A stretch of 64,000 bases of DNA from Planctomonas sp. JC2975 (GCF_012985205.1 NZ_JABEKS010000004.1:62001-126000), one strand, 5' to 3'; positions 16,222 through 25,402 are shown, counted from the first letter of the stretch. Notes: generated from the sequence alone by a model not told the origin. Numbers and translations: made by a program.

Positions 16222-17544
16222 ATGGCATCGGAATCCACTGGCGCAGCATTCACCCGACGGGGCTTCCTCGGCCTCGCGGGCGGCGTTGCCGCCACCACCC
16301 TCCTCGCCGCGTGTTCTAGCGGCACGAGCGGAAGCAGCAGCACAGGCGGCACGCTGAAGTTCTGGAACATGCCCTGGGGTGGAACGCAGTTCAACCCCAC
16401 CGACAAGAAGATCACCCTGGCTTACAAGCCGGCGAGCGGTCTCCCGTCGGCCACCTACCAGGAGATCCAGTGGGCGAACTTCACCCAGACGTTCTCCTCC
16501 GCTGTGGCCTCCAACACGGGCCCCGCGGTGAGCTCCGGCGGTGGCACGCAGGCGTTCCAGTTCGCCCACCAGGGCAAGATCGCCTACGCGGACGACCTGA
16601 TCAACTCGTGGGGCAGCAACGGCATCAAGGATGACTTCCTCGACGGCCTTCTCGACACGATGAAGACCGACCAGGGTTACGCGGCTGTGCCGTACAACCT
16701 GGACGTTCGCTGCTCGTGGTACAGCAAGTCGCTCCTGCAGCAGGCCGGCGTCGACGTGCCGACCTCGTGGGACGAGTACAAGGCAGTCTGCGCCGCTCTG
16801 AAGAAGATCGGCGTCTACGGCTTCGGTCTCGGCTCGGGAGCCGGTAACTTCACCGGCAGCCACATCCTCACCGCGTTCATGATCAACAACGGTGGAGGCC
16901 TCTTCAACTCGAAGAAGGAGCCCGACTGCGTCACCTCTGAGAACGAAGAGGCGATGACGTACGTGCTCGAGCTCGTGCAGAACGGCTACTCGGACCCGGC
17001 GGCGGCGACCTACACGAGCGCCAACGTTCAGGCCCAGTGGAACGCGAAGAAGTTCGGCTACGGCTGGGACGGCGCCGGACTGGGCGCCTCGGTGAACGCC
17101 GCTACGGCGAGCGATCTGGTGGTCGGCGACCCGCTGACGAGCCCGTCGGGCAAGAAGGGTGGCCTGTACTTCCCGAACAACATCATGATGTACAAGAACA
17201 CCCCCAGCCAGAAGGGCTCGGAGGCGTTCATGACGTACTACTACAAGAACATGTCCAAGCTGTGGACGGACAAGACCGGCATCGGTCTCCCCCCGCTGAA
17301 GTCGATCGCGAACACCTCGGTGCTCAAGAACGACCCGGTGACGGTGAAGATCCTCGCCGACTGGAACCCCATCTACGGCACCTGGGCAGCCCCGGGCGGA
17401 AAGGGTCTGTTCTACAACATCGCCAACACGGTGGACGGCACGCAGCCGATGATCACCTTTGCGCAGTCGATCCTTGGTGGTAAGACGGATGCAAAGACGG
17501 CTCTGACCACGCTGCAGAACTCCATCGAAGGTTTGATGAAGTAG
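16222..17544 (+). CDS. Sugar ABC importer, solute-binding lipoprotein (CUT1)
   Basis: A 440-residue family-1 extracellular solute-binding protein. The N-terminus has a Tat motif (TRRGFLGLAGG) and a lipobox (LLAAC, Cys at about residue 32), so it is probably exported folded and anchored as a lipoprotein. The mature part begins with a Ser/Gly linker and 'LKFWNMPWGG'. The aromatic-rich text (for example 'KLWTDKTGIGLPPLKSI') fits an oligosaccharide binder. Neighbouring GMC oxidoreductase, GH3 and isomerase genes suggest beta-glucosides. A hairpin terminator directly after the gene would let it be expressed above the permeases. Confidence 0.9.
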   Translation: MASESTGAAFTRRGFLGLAGGVAATTLLAACSSGTSGSSSTGGTLKFWNMPWGGTQFNPTDKKITLAYKPASGLPSATYQEIQWANFTQTFSSAVASNTGPAVSSGGGTQAFQFAHQGKIAYADDLINSWGSNGIKDDFLDGLLDTMKTDQGYAAVPYNLDVRCSWYSKSLLQQAGVDVPTSWDEYKAVCAALKKIGVYGFGLGSGAGNFTGSHILTAFMINNGGGLFNSKKEPDCVTSENEEAMTYVLELVQNGYSDPAAATYTSANVQAQWNAKKFGYGWDGAGLGASVNAATASDLVVGDPLTSPSGKKGGLYFPNNIMMYKNTPSQKGSEAFMTYYYKNMSKLWTDKTGIGLPPLKSIANTSVLKNDPVTVKILADWNPIYGTWAAPGGKGLFYNIANTVDGTQPMITFAQSILGGKTDAKTALTTLQNSIEGLMK

Positions 17545-17555
17545 CGAGATGAATC

Positions 17556-17594
17556 CGGGTGGGCCCTGAGCGAGAGCCGGGGCCCACCCGTTTT
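17556..17594 (+). terminator. Intra-operon terminator/attenuator
   Basis: A perfect 11-bp stem (CGGGTGGGCCC / GGGCCCACCCG) with a 13-nt loop is followed by TTTT. It sits 11 bp after the binding-protein stop and 42 bp before the first permease. The form is classical intrinsic, and the position suggests partial read-through that lowers permease expression. Confidence 0.85.
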
Positions 17595-17636
17595 CGCTAG
17601 TACCACCCTTTCTGAAGCTGTCGAAGGAGAAGCTCA

Positions 17637-18599
17637 ATGTCGACCGAGTCCGTGACCGGCGCCCTGAAGAAGGCGCGGAACGGCGTGGGGGTCGCTGGAA
17701 CGGGGCGTTCGCCGAGTACCGGCAAACGTGGCCGTTCCATTTCCCACACCTGGACCTTCCTGCTGTTCGCGCTGCCGTCACTGCTGCTGCTGATTCTGCT
17801 GAACCTGTATCCGGTGATCTACGCAGGCTGGCAGTCCACCCGTAATGGCGACCTCATCGATGCGGGCGCCTTCGTCGGGTTCCAGAACTACATCGACGTC
17901 GTGCAGCAGCCGGCGTTCTGGCACGCTGCCCTGTTCACTCTGGTGTTCACCGTCGTCGGAGTTTTCGGCAGCTGGGCTGCCGGACTCGGACTCGCGCTCC
18001 TGCTGCGCACCCGCATCCCGGCTGCCGGGCTCTGGAAGGTCCTGCTGCTTCTACCGTGGGTCGTTCCCACGGTCGTCTCAGCAACCAGCTGGAACTGGCT
18101 CGTGGCCACACCGCAGTCGCCGCTGCCGATGCTCGCCCAGGCCCTCGGGTTCGGCAATGTGCTGTTCCTGGCCGATCCGTTCCTCGCGCAGGTCACCGTC
18201 TGCGTGTTCAAGGTGTGGATCAGCTTCCCGTTCATGATGATGATGATGTCCTCGGCGCTGGCGTCGGTCGACACCAACGTGTATGAAGCGTCCAGAGTCG
18301 ACGGCGCGGGAACGTGGCAGACGTTCACGCAGATCACACTGCCGATGATCGCCCGCACCACGTACGTGTCGTGGATCCTGATGACCATCTTCTGCGTCAA
18401 CGACTTCCCAACGATCTTCCTGCTCACCGGCGGTGGCCCTGTCGGTGCCACGCAGTCGCTCGTGGTCCTCGCCTACGTGACCGTGTTCCAGAACTACCAG
18501 GTCGGTCCTGGTGTGGCGATCGCGTTCATCATGACCATCGTCCTCGTCATCATCTCGGTGCTGCTGTACCGCCAGACCCAGAAGGCGAACATCGAATGA
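17637..18599 (+). CDS. Sugar ABC importer permease 1 (MalF/UgpA type)
   Basis: A 320-residue integral membrane protein with a polar N-terminal tail (about 30 residues) and six predicted helices. The first is 'FLLFALPSLLLLILLNLYPVIY'. The coupling-helix EAA motif reads 'YEASRVDGAGTWQTFTQITLPM' (about residues 214-235). It pairs with the next permease, whose ATG overlaps its stop codon. No ATPase is encoded in the operon. Confidence 0.9.
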   Translation: MSTESVTGALKKARNGVGVAGTGRSPSTGKRGRSISHTWTFLLFALPSLLLLILLNLYPVIYAGWQSTRNGDLIDAGAFVGFQNYIDVVQQPAFWHAALFTLVFTVVGVFGSWAAGLGLALLLRTRIPAAGLWKVLLLLPWVVPTVVSATSWNWLVATPQSPLPMLAQALGFGNVLFLADPFLAQVTVCVFKVWISFPFMMMMMSSALASVDTNVYEASRVDGAGTWQTFTQITLPMIARTTYVSWILMTIFCVNDFPTIFLLTGGGPVGATQSLVVLAYVTVFQNYQVGPGVAIAFIMTIVLVIISVLLYRQTQKANIE

Positions 18600-19486
18600 G
18601 TACCGAAACCCAAACCCACCAGATCACCGGCGAACTCCACCTCGGAGTCGCGACCGGAAAACGTCGTCGGCTCGACGAACTCGGCGAACGCGGCAAATGG
18701 TGGCGCCTCCTGATCGTGCTGGTCATCACGGTTGTGGTGCTCGTGCCGATCGTCGCCGTCGTCTTCTTGTCGTTGACCCCCTCGCTCGGATCGAGCGCGA
18801 CCGGGCTCACGTTCGAGAACTACGGTCAGGTCTTCAGCCAGACATCGGTCGGCACATGGCTGGCCAACAGCCTCATCGTGGCCCTGGTGACCGTCGTGAT
18901 CGCCGTGATCGTCGCCGCTCCCGCCGGCTACGTGCTCTCCCGCGGACGCAACAAGCTGGTCTCCGGATACGCGCTGATCCTGTTCATCGTGCAGTCGCTG
19001 CCGGTCGTGACCGCCGTCATCCCGCTGTTCTTCCTGTTCGCGAAAATCGGACTGGTCGACAACCTCGCCGGCGTCACGATCATCTACATCGGATCGACCA
19101 TGTCGGTCGCGATCTGGATGATGGCCGCCTACTTCGACTCCATCCCGATCACCCTCGAAGAAGCGGCATGGATCGATGGAGCAAGCGTCTTCGGCAGCTT
19201 CACGCGAGTCGTTCTGCGCAACTCGCTGCCCGGCATCCTCTCGACCGCGATCTTCTCGTTCCTGCTGGCCTGGAACGACTACCTCGTGGCCGTGGTGTTC
19301 CTGCGCAGCGACCAGAACTACACGCTCCCGATCGGTCTGAACACGTTCTTCCAACAGAACCAGACCAACTGGGGCCTCGTGATGGCGGTGGCCGTCATCA
19401 TGATGCTGCCGCCGATCATCGTGTTCTCCGTGCTGAACAAGTACTTCAGTGTCGGAGGCATCGGAGGGTCCCTTGCCGGACGCTGA
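18596..19486 (+). CDS. Sugar ABC importer permease 2 (MalG type)
   Basis: A 296-residue permease. The start is the ATG overlapping the previous stop (ATGA). After a 35-residue polar tail, helix 1 is 'LLIVLVITVVVLVPIVAVVFL'. The EAA motif is 'EEAAWIDGASVFGSFTRVVL' (about residues 188-207) and is typical of CUT1 MalG-like subunits. It ends a few bases before the GMC oxidoreductase start, so all five genes from 16222 to 24046 probably form one operon. Confidence 0.9.
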   Translation: MSTETQTHQITGELHLGVATGKRRRLDELGERGKWWRLLIVLVITVVVLVPIVAVVFLSLTPSLGSSATGLTFENYGQVFSQTSVGTWLANSLIVALVTVVIAVIVAAPAGYVLSRGRNKLVSGYALILFIVQSLPVVTAVIPLFFLFAKIGLVDNLAGVTIIYIGSTMSVAIWMMAAYFDSIPITLEEAAWIDGASVFGSFTRVVLRNSLPGILSTAIFSFLLAWNDYLVAVVFLRSDQNYTLPIGLNTFFQQNQTNWGLVMAVAVIMMLPPIIVFSVLNKYFSVGGIGGSLAGR

Positions 19487-21572
19487 CCTCAGCGCCGCTT
19501 CAGCGGAGAAGGGCGGTCGCGCAGCTCGCGCGGCCGCCCTTCCTGCACTGAGGGCCGCAATCGACCGCATCATTCCCGCGGATGCCTGGCCAGCCGGCTG
19601 GGAAGGCGGCGTGCGCGAGTACCTGACCGACGATCCGATCGCTGCCGACCGCGATCTCCTGTGGGCGTGGCCCGAGCTCCTTTCGCTCGCAGCGCGCCTC
19701 GACGACGAGGCACGGCGCACAGGCGCCGCAGACTTCGCCGCTCTTGGAGTGGACGAACAAGACGCGATCCTCGCGATGATCGAGTCCGGATCAGGCGCAA
19801 GGGCATTCGACGCACTGCGTCGGGTGAGCTGGGAGGGGTACTACGCGTCGTCGGATGGCAGGCATCCGGCAGGGCTCGACATGGTCGGCTTCCGCGGTGC
19901 GCCGGAAGGCGTCACCCCCATAGAGCCGGAACCACTGAAGACGGTCACGGCGGCGCAGGTGCACTCGCACTACGACGCCATCATCGTGGGCTCGGGTCCG
20001 GGCGGCGGTGTCGCCGCCCAGGTACTCACCGCCGCCGGCAAGCACGTGCTGCTCGTGGAGCGTGCTCCGTACCTCAGGGCCGACGAGATCCGAGGGGATC
20101 ACCTGCACGGCAAACGCAATGCCGTGTACTGGCCGACCGTCGGTCCCGGGCCGGGGCATCCGCGGGTCGCTCAGACCCCGGACGGCGACCGGCTGATCGA
20201 CGGAACCGGTGACGCGGGACTGTACGGCCTGAACGCCGACACGATCGGCGGTGGGACCCGCATCTGGCAGGGAATGGCATGGCGGTTCATGCCGGAGGAC
20301 TTCCGGATGGCGTCGCTGTACGGCAACCCGGACGGCGCGAGCCTCGCGGACTGGCCCGTCTCGTACGACGAGCTAGAGCCGTACTACACGAAGGCCGAGT
20401 GGGAGCTCGGCGTTGCAGGCGAAGAGGGCGGGCTCACGTCTCGGACGCCTCGCTCCGCCGGATATCCGATGCCCGCGATGGGAACGGAGCCGTCGCGTGA
20501 GCTGCTCGGCTCGGCCGCGGACCGTCTGGGCTGGGGCTGGGGGCCGATTCCGCTCGCCATCAACTCGCAGCCCTGGGACGGCCGAGCCGCCTGCGTGCGC
20601 TGCGCTCAGTGCATCGGAAACACATGCCCTGTTGACGCGAAGAACGGCTCGCAGTCCACGTTCATCCCCCGTGCGATCGCGACCGGTCTCTGCGACCTGC
20701 TGCCCGACGCCGAGGTGGTCGAGGTGCGCGACGGCGTCGGCGCCGCCGGCGTGACGATCATGGCGGATGCCACGAAGCGCCCCGTCGAGCTCACCGTCAG
20801 TGCCGACGTGGTCGTCGTCTCGGCAGGTGCCGTCGAGACCGCCCGCCTGCTGCTCGCCAGCGGTCTCGGCAACGATCACGTCGGTCGCTACCTGCACGAT
20901 CACCGCACCGCAACCGTGCTCGGCCACGCAGCCGAGCCCGTGAAGCCGTACATCGGACCAGGACACTCCGTCGCGACGCTCGACCACGTGCATGCGGCGA
21001 CGGTGCCATGGGGCGGCGGCGTCATCGTCGACCTGATGGGACTGCTGCCGCTGACGTCGGCCGGGCAGCCGGGTCCCGGCACCCCGGCATGGGGTGCTCG
21101 CCACAAGGAATGGATGCGCGGCGGACGCGCGAACCTGTTCGGCGTGTTCGCGATGGGGCAGGAGATCCCGATGCCGACGTCCCGGGTGACACTGGCATCC
21201 GTGAAGGATCGCTGGGGTCGCCCTGGCGCAGCCCTGCGCAAGGAAGTGCACTGGACGAGCCAGCAGGTGGAGGACGGACTGGCCGTGCAGGGCGCAACGT
21301 GGTTGGCGGCCGCCGGCATCACGGACATCAGGCGACAGGGCGGTCCGGCAACGGCATCCGCCGCCGGTGAGCACTCGTGCGGAACCGCCCGCATGGGAAC
21401 GTCGTCGGACAACTCGGCCACCGACCCTTACGGTCGTGTGTGGGGCAGCCACCGCGTCGTGGCCTGCGACTCGTCGCTGCACCCGACGAACGGCTCGGTG
21501 AACCCGACCCTCACGATCGTGGCGAACGCGTTCCGCGTCGCCGAGAACCTCGTCGCGGAGTGGCCCCGGTAA
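19473..21572 (+). CDS. GMC oxidoreductase with fused gluconate-dehydrogenase-subunit-3-like domain
   Basis: A 699-residue protein from a TTG with GGAGGG 4 nt upstream. A GTG at 19449 lies inside the permease gene and lacks a ribosome site. Residues about 20-150 ('LRAAIDRIIPADAWPAGWEG ...', 'AFDALRRVSWEGYYAS') resemble the small subunit 3 of gluconate 2-dehydrogenase. Residues about 165-699 are a flavin-binding GMC domain with 'DAIIVGSGPGGGVAAQVL' (GxGxxG), a Cys cluster (CVRCAQCIGNTCPVD) and the C-terminal 'NGSVNPTLTIVANAFRVAENL'. Family members oxidise sugars or glycosides, and glucoside 3-dehydrogenation is the best guess from context. No signal peptide is present, so it is probably cytoplasmic. 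Small and large subunits are normally separate genes. Confidence 0.8.
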   Translation: MPDADLSAASAEKGGRAARAAALPALRAAIDRIIPADAWPAGWEGGVREYLTDDPIAADRDLLWAWPELLSLAARLDDEARRTGAADFAALGVDEQDAILAMIESGSGARAFDALRRVSWEGYYASSDGRHPAGLDMVGFRGAPEGVTPIEPEPLKTVTAAQVHSHYDAIIVGSGPGGGVAAQVLTAAGKHVLLVERAPYLRADEIRGDHLHGKRNAVYWPTVGPGPGHPRVAQTPDGDRLIDGTGDAGLYGLNADTIGGGTRIWQGMAWRFMPEDFRMASLYGNPDGASLADWPVSYDELEPYYTKAEWELGVAGEEGGLTSRTPRSAGYPMPAMGTEPSRELLGSAADRLGWGWGPIPLAINSQPWDGRAACVRCAQCIGNTCPVDAKNGSQSTFIPRAIATGLCDLLPDAEVVEVRDGVGAAGVTIMADATKRPVELTVSADVVVVSAGAVETARLLLASGLGNDHVGRYLHDHRTATVLGHAAEPVKPYIGPGHSVATLDHVHAATVPWGGGVIVDLMGLLPLTSAGQPGPGTPAWGARHKEWMRGGRANLFGVFAMGQEIPMPTSRVTLASVKDRWGRPGAALRKEVHWTSQQVEDGLAVQGATWLAAAGITDIRRQGGPATASAAGEHSCGTARMGTSSDNSATDPYGRVWGSHRVVACDSSLHPTNGSVNPTLTIVANAFRVAENLVAEWPR

Positions 21573-21673
21573 ACGAACCACCCGCATTCGACGGATCATG
21601 AACAGGCGACACGAGACGGACAGCACCGCGGTCGCCCGAGACATCCGACTCCCGCAACACGGAAGGAACCACC

Positions 21674-24046
21674 ATGACCGAGACCAGCGCGCGCTGGCAC
21701 AACACGGCGCTGCCCGCCGCGGAGCGCGTCGAGGCACTCATCGCCGAGATGACGCTGCGCGAGAAGGTCGCGCAGCTCTACGGCGTGTGGGTGGCCTCGT
21801 CGCCGACGGGTGGCGACGTGGCGCCGTTCCAACACGACATGAATGAGGATGCGGTCGAGCTCGACGAGATCCTCCCCCACGGGCTCGGTCAGCTGACTCG
21901 GTCGTTCGGCTCCGCTCCTGTGGATGCCGCTGTCGGCGTCGTCTCGCTCGCACGCAGTCAGAAGCGCATCGTGGCGGCGAACCGGTTCGGCATCCCCGCC
22001 ATCGCGCACGAGGAGTGTCTCGCGGGCTTCACCGCGTGGGGCGCCACCAACTATCCGGTGCCGCTGTCGTGGGGTGCGACGTTCGATCCATCGCTCATCG
22101 AGCGGGTCGCGAAGCGGATCGGCACCGGCATGCGGTCCGTCGGCGTGCACCAGGGCCTCGCGCCGGTGCTCGATGTGACCCGGGATCCGCGGTGGGGTCG
22201 CACCGAGGAGACCATCGGCGAAGATCCGTACCTCGTCGGCACCATCGCCACCGCCTACGTGCGCGGTCTGGAGTCAACGGGCATCGTCGCCACGCTCAAG
22301 CACTTCATCGGATACTCCGCATCGAAGGCCGCCCGCAACCTCGCGCCCGTGTCGATGGGACGCCGTGAGTTCAACGATGTGATGGTTCCACCGTTCGAGC
22401 TGGCCGTGCGCGACAGCGGCGTTCGCAGCGTGATGCACGCGTACACCGACGTGGACGGCGTGCCGTCCGCAGGCGACGAGACGTTGCTCACCGGACTGCT
22501 CCGCGAGACCTGGGGCTTCACCGGCACGGTGGTCGCCGACTACTTCGGGGTGGCCTTCCTCAAGACGCTGCACGGTGTTGCCGGCACCTGGGCTGAGGCA
22601 GCTGCTGCCGCGCTCAAGGCCGGTGTGGACGTCGAGCTGCCGACGGTCAAGGCGTACGGCGACCCTCTGGTCGCCGCGGTCGAGACAGGCGAGCTCGACG
22701 AGGCGTTCGTGGACCGTGCGCTTCGGCGGGTGCTGCTGCAGAAGGCCGAGTTCGGCATGCTCGACCCCGACTGGTCGCCGCTGCCGGACGGCTGGACGGA
22801 TGCCGACCTCGCAGACATCGAGGCCGTGCGCGGCCGCATCCAGCTGGATACCGCCGAAGACCGCGCCCTCGCCCGCGAGGTCGCTGAACGCGCCGTTGTG
22901 CTGGTGCGCAACGACGGGACGCTGCCTCTGCAGGCGGCGACGGACATCCGCATCGCCGTGGTCGGACCACTCGCAGACGACCAGTTCGCGATGCTCGGCT
23001 GCTACTCGTTCCCGAGCCACGTCGGCACGCTTCACCCTGAGGTGCCGATCGGCATCGAGCTGCCCACCGTGCTCGAGAGCCTGCGCGCCGAGTTCCCGGG
23101 CGCCGTCATCGGCTTCGAGCCGGCGGTCAGCGTCGACGGCAAGGGTGACGGCGTCGCCGATGCGGATGCCGCAGGCATTGACCGCGCGATCGCTGCGGCC
23201 CGCGACGCCGACCTGGTGATCGCGGTGCTGGGCGACCACGCCGGGCTGTTCGGCCGTGGCACATCCGGCGAGGGATGCGACGCAGCGAGCATGCGCCTGC
23301 CCGGTCGCCAGCAGGATCTCCTTGACGCGCTCATCGAGACCGGAACGCCGGTCGTCGCGACGCTCGTCGAGGGACGCCCGTACTCGCTGGGATCCGCGGC
23401 GCAGCGCTCGGCAGCGATCGTGACGGCATTCTTCCCCGGGGAAGAGGGCGGACCGGCGATCGCGGGCGTGCTCAGCGGACGGGTGAACCCGAGCGGACGA
23501 CTGCCCGTGAGCATCCCGTCGCTCGAAGGCGGTCAGCCTGCGACGTACCTCGCGGCCCCGCTCGCCGGACCAAGCGAGGTCTCCAACATCGACCCGACCG
23601 CGACGTTCCCGTTCGGGCACGGCCTCTCGTATACCTCCTTCGAGTGGACGGATGCCACGACCGACGCTTCCGAGACGACCACGTCCGGCGAGCTGACGGT
23701 GTCGCTCACCGTCACCAACACCGGTGGACGCGACGGGATCGAGAACGTGCAGCTGTATCTGCACGATCCCGTGGCATCCGTCGTGCGCCCGGTGAACCGT
23801 CTCGTTGGATACGCGAGCGTGCCGCTGGCGGCGGGCGCCAGCACTCGCGTGTCGTTCCGGGTGAGCGCCGACATCGCGGCGTTCACCGGACGGGACTACA
23901 CGCGCGTCGTCGAGCCCGGTGACCTCGAGCTGCGGCTCGGTGCCTCGAGTGGCGACATCCGCTTCGGGTTGCCTGTCACGCTGACGGGTCCGCTACGCCG
24001 CGTGGATCACACGCGCACGCTGCGCGTCCCGGTCACGATCGGCTAG
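21674..24046 (+). CDS. GH3 beta-glucosidase (BglX-like)
   Basis: A 790-residue family-3 hydrolase with no signal peptide. The N-terminal TIM barrel shows 'APVLDVTRDPRWGRTEETIGEDPYL', 'TLKHFIGY' and 'GTVVADYFGV', in which Asp289 is the expected nucleophile. The alpha/beta sandwich domain has 'GEGCDAASMRLPGRQQDLLDAL'. The C-terminus is a fibronectin-III-like domain ('SLTVTNTGGRDGIENVQLYLHDP'). GGAAGGA precedes the ATG. It is the last gene of the importer/GMC operon and would release glucose from imported beta-glucosides. A UUCG-looped hairpin follows the stop. Confidence 0.93.
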   Translation: MTETSARWHNTALPAAERVEALIAEMTLREKVAQLYGVWVASSPTGGDVAPFQHDMNEDAVELDEILPHGLGQLTRSFGSAPVDAAVGVVSLARSQKRIVAANRFGIPAIAHEECLAGFTAWGATNYPVPLSWGATFDPSLIERVAKRIGTGMRSVGVHQGLAPVLDVTRDPRWGRTEETIGEDPYLVGTIATAYVRGLESTGIVATLKHFIGYSASKAARNLAPVSMGRREFNDVMVPPFELAVRDSGVRSVMHAYTDVDGVPSAGDETLLTGLLRETWGFTGTVVADYFGVAFLKTLHGVAGTWAEAAAAALKAGVDVELPTVKAYGDPLVAAVETGELDEAFVDRALRRVLLQKAEFGMLDPDWSPLPDGWTDADLADIEAVRGRIQLDTAEDRALAREVAERAVVLVRNDGTLPLQAATDIRIAVVGPLADDQFAMLGCYSFPSHVGTLHPEVPIGIELPTVLESLRAEFPGAVIGFEPAVSVDGKGDGVADADAAGIDRAIAAARDADLVIAVLGDHAGLFGRGTSGEGCDAASMRLPGRQQDLLDALIETGTPVVATLVEGRPYSLGSAAQRSAAIVTAFFPGEEGGPAIAGVLSGRVNPSGRLPVSIPSLEGGQPATYLAAPLAGPSEVSNIDPTATFPFGHGLSYTSFEWTDATTDASETTTSGELTVSLTVTNTGGRDGIENVQLYLHDPVASVVRPVNRLVGYASVPLAAGASTRVSFRVSADIAAFTGRDYTRVVEPGDLELRLGASSGDIRFGLPVTLTGPLRRVDHTRTLRVPVTIG

Positions 24047-24080
24047 CGCGCCGTCGCCTGCGCTCTCCGTCGCGTGGGGT

Positions 24081-24100
24081 GTGCGTCCTTCGGGGCGCAC
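24081..24100 (+). terminator. UUCG-tetraloop hairpin after GH3
   Basis: GTGCGTCC-TTCG-GGGCGCAC forms an 8-bp stem (one G-U pair) closed by a UUCG tetraloop, 34 bp after the GH3 stop and directly before repeat array B. Likely a transcription or RNA-stability terminator. Confidence 0.65.
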
Positions 24101-24112
24101 CCCCACGCAAGG

Positions 24113-24329
24113 GTGCCCGTTCCGCCTCCCGAACGTGCCCGTTTCTCCTCCCGAGGGTTCCCGTTTCTCCTCCCGAACGTGCCCGTTTCTCCTCCCGAAC
24201 GTGCCCGTTTCTTCTCCCGAACGTGCCCGTTTCTTCTCCCGAACGTGCCCGTTTCTTCTCTCGAAGGTGCCCGTTTCTTCTCTCGAAGGTGCCCGTCTCC
24301 TCTCTCGAGCGTGCTCGTGCCTCATCGCC
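24113..24329 (-). repeat. 22-bp tandem repeat array B (10 copies)
   Basis: Units start at 24113, 24135, 24157, 24179, 24201, 24223, 24245, 24267, 24289 and 24311, exactly 22 bp apart. On the plus strand (the sense of the GH3 mRNA) the unit is GTGCCCGTTTC followed by TCCTCCCGAAC. It is the reverse complement of arrays A, C and E in orientation. It fills the gap between GH3 (ends 24046, plus) and the AbiEi-like gene (ends 24330, minus). Late copies can form CTTC-TCTC-GAAG stems. All frames across it are open because 22 is not a multiple of 3 and the unit contains no stop. No protein is supported. Confidence 0.95.
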
Positions 24330-25289
24330 TCAGGGGAGAATCCGTGAGCGCCTCAAGAAGCGAGCGAACGCATCCATGTTCGACAACTCGACGTTCGTCC
24401 AGCGCACGCAGGTCCAGCCCGTTGCCCGTTCTATGGCCGCCTGTCTCCTTTGCTGCGACACGAGGATCTCGTCCAGCGGACGGCCGCCCGTCATTCCGGG
24501 ATCGAAGTACTTGGCTACGCCGTCGAATTCTCCGAACTTCTTGAGCTTCGGCCACGCGAAGTCCAGCCAGTAGGCATCTGGCCCGATGCGGACCGGATGC
24601 TGCAGCACCGGCGACGGCGCGCCGAGCAGCCGCATCCAGAACCGACTGATGCTCTCCCCCGGAAGCTGCGCACGAGGATCCGCGATCCTCACGATGTCTC
24701 TCGCCTGACGGATCCCTCGCGCGCCTGCGCCCGCGTTCACCCTCCGCCACAAATCGGATCTGAAGGCATCGGCTGCCTCGGTATCGACCATTCGACGGTC
24801 GTCATCCCATGCGACCAGCCGGAACGCCGCGTCGCACACGGCAATTGCACACTCCGGAGAGGTCTCGCGTATCACGTCGTATACGGTCCGGATCAAAGTT
24901 GTGACCCGAATGCCGTCCAGCTCCTCGGTGTCATCGTCGCTCAGTGGCACGTGGTGCCGGATGACATCCCCGCGGGACTTCTGCGGATTGACTCCGCGCG
25001 CGATGACATGCACGCAGTCATCCCTCACACCGACGACCGGGAGCCCGCGTAGCGCCGCCGCAGTCGTGGACGAGAAGATCGGCGGCGGACCGGCCGCCCG
25101 TGCCGCAACTGCGTGCGCCCTCGCTCGGATCCGTCCCGTCGGAAAAGCTTCGGCCCAACCCGCCGGATCGACGAACGCACCCGACCTCAAGCGAACGAGC
25201 GTTCCGGACTCCACCGCCCGATACAACCGGCGCTGCTCCGGCCGTGGCGCGGCGGCCGTGAGGTGTGTCGGCACTCTGTTGTCTGGCAT
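24330..25289 (-). CDS. AbiEi-type/DUF559-like protein of unknown role
   Basis: A 319-residue protein of a kind very common in actinobacteria. The N-terminal part ('RRLYRAVESGTLVRLRSGAFV') looks like the winged-helix antitoxin domain of type IV AbiEi proteins. The middle part ('TTLIRTVYDVIRETSPECAIAVCDAAFR') is the conserved helical region. The C-terminal part ('YWLDFAWPKLKKFGEFDGVAKY' ... 'RATGWTCVRWTNVEL') resembles the DUF559/Vsr-like endonuclease fold, with an Asp and a D-G-x-x-K-Y motif. No partner toxin gene (AbiEii) is adjacent, so it is probably not a working toxin-antitoxin pair. It is flanked by repeat arrays on both sides. Confidence 0.6.
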   Translation of the reverse strand: MPDNRVPTHLTAAAPRPEQRRLYRAVESGTLVRLRSGAFVDPAGWAEAFPTGRIRARAHAVAARAAGPPPIFSSTTAAALRGLPVVGVRDDCVHVIARGVNPQKSRGDVIRHHVPLSDDDTEELDGIRVTTLIRTVYDVIRETSPECAIAVCDAAFRLVAWDDDRRMVDTEAADAFRSDLWRRVNAGAGARGIRQARDIVRIADPRAQLPGESISRFWMRLLGAPSPVLQHPVRIGPDAYWLDFAWPKLKKFGEFDGVAKYFDPGMTGGRPLDEILVSQQRRQAAIERATGWTCVRWTNVELSNMDAFARFLRRSRILP

Positions 25290-25402
25290 CCGTCCACGAT
25301 GCGGGAACCCCGCGTCGGCGGGGGCCCGGCGAAGGGAATCTGTGCACGAATGGGTGACTCACGCTGTGCGAGGAGGACGAGACGCGCCCGGCGGCGAAAC
25401 GG
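25290..25402. other. Short promoter gap before repeat array C
   Basis: 113 bp between the AbiEi-like start (25289) and repeat array C. It must hold that gene's promoter. No palindrome or recognisable box stands out. Confidence 0.4.

Noticed and set aside
24074-24573. Repetitive Pro/Arg/Cys-rich proteins encoded across the arrays (similar frames at 25018-25911 and 34574-35383)
   Set aside because: The 22-bp unit lacks stops and is not a multiple of 3, so every frame stays open with a 22-residue period. There are no consistent starts or ribosome sites, and frames extend into real genes antisense.
24330-25289. A working type IV toxin-antitoxin or abortive-infection pair
   Set aside because: The gene resembles AbiEi but no AbiEii nucleotidyltransferase or other toxin is adjacent.
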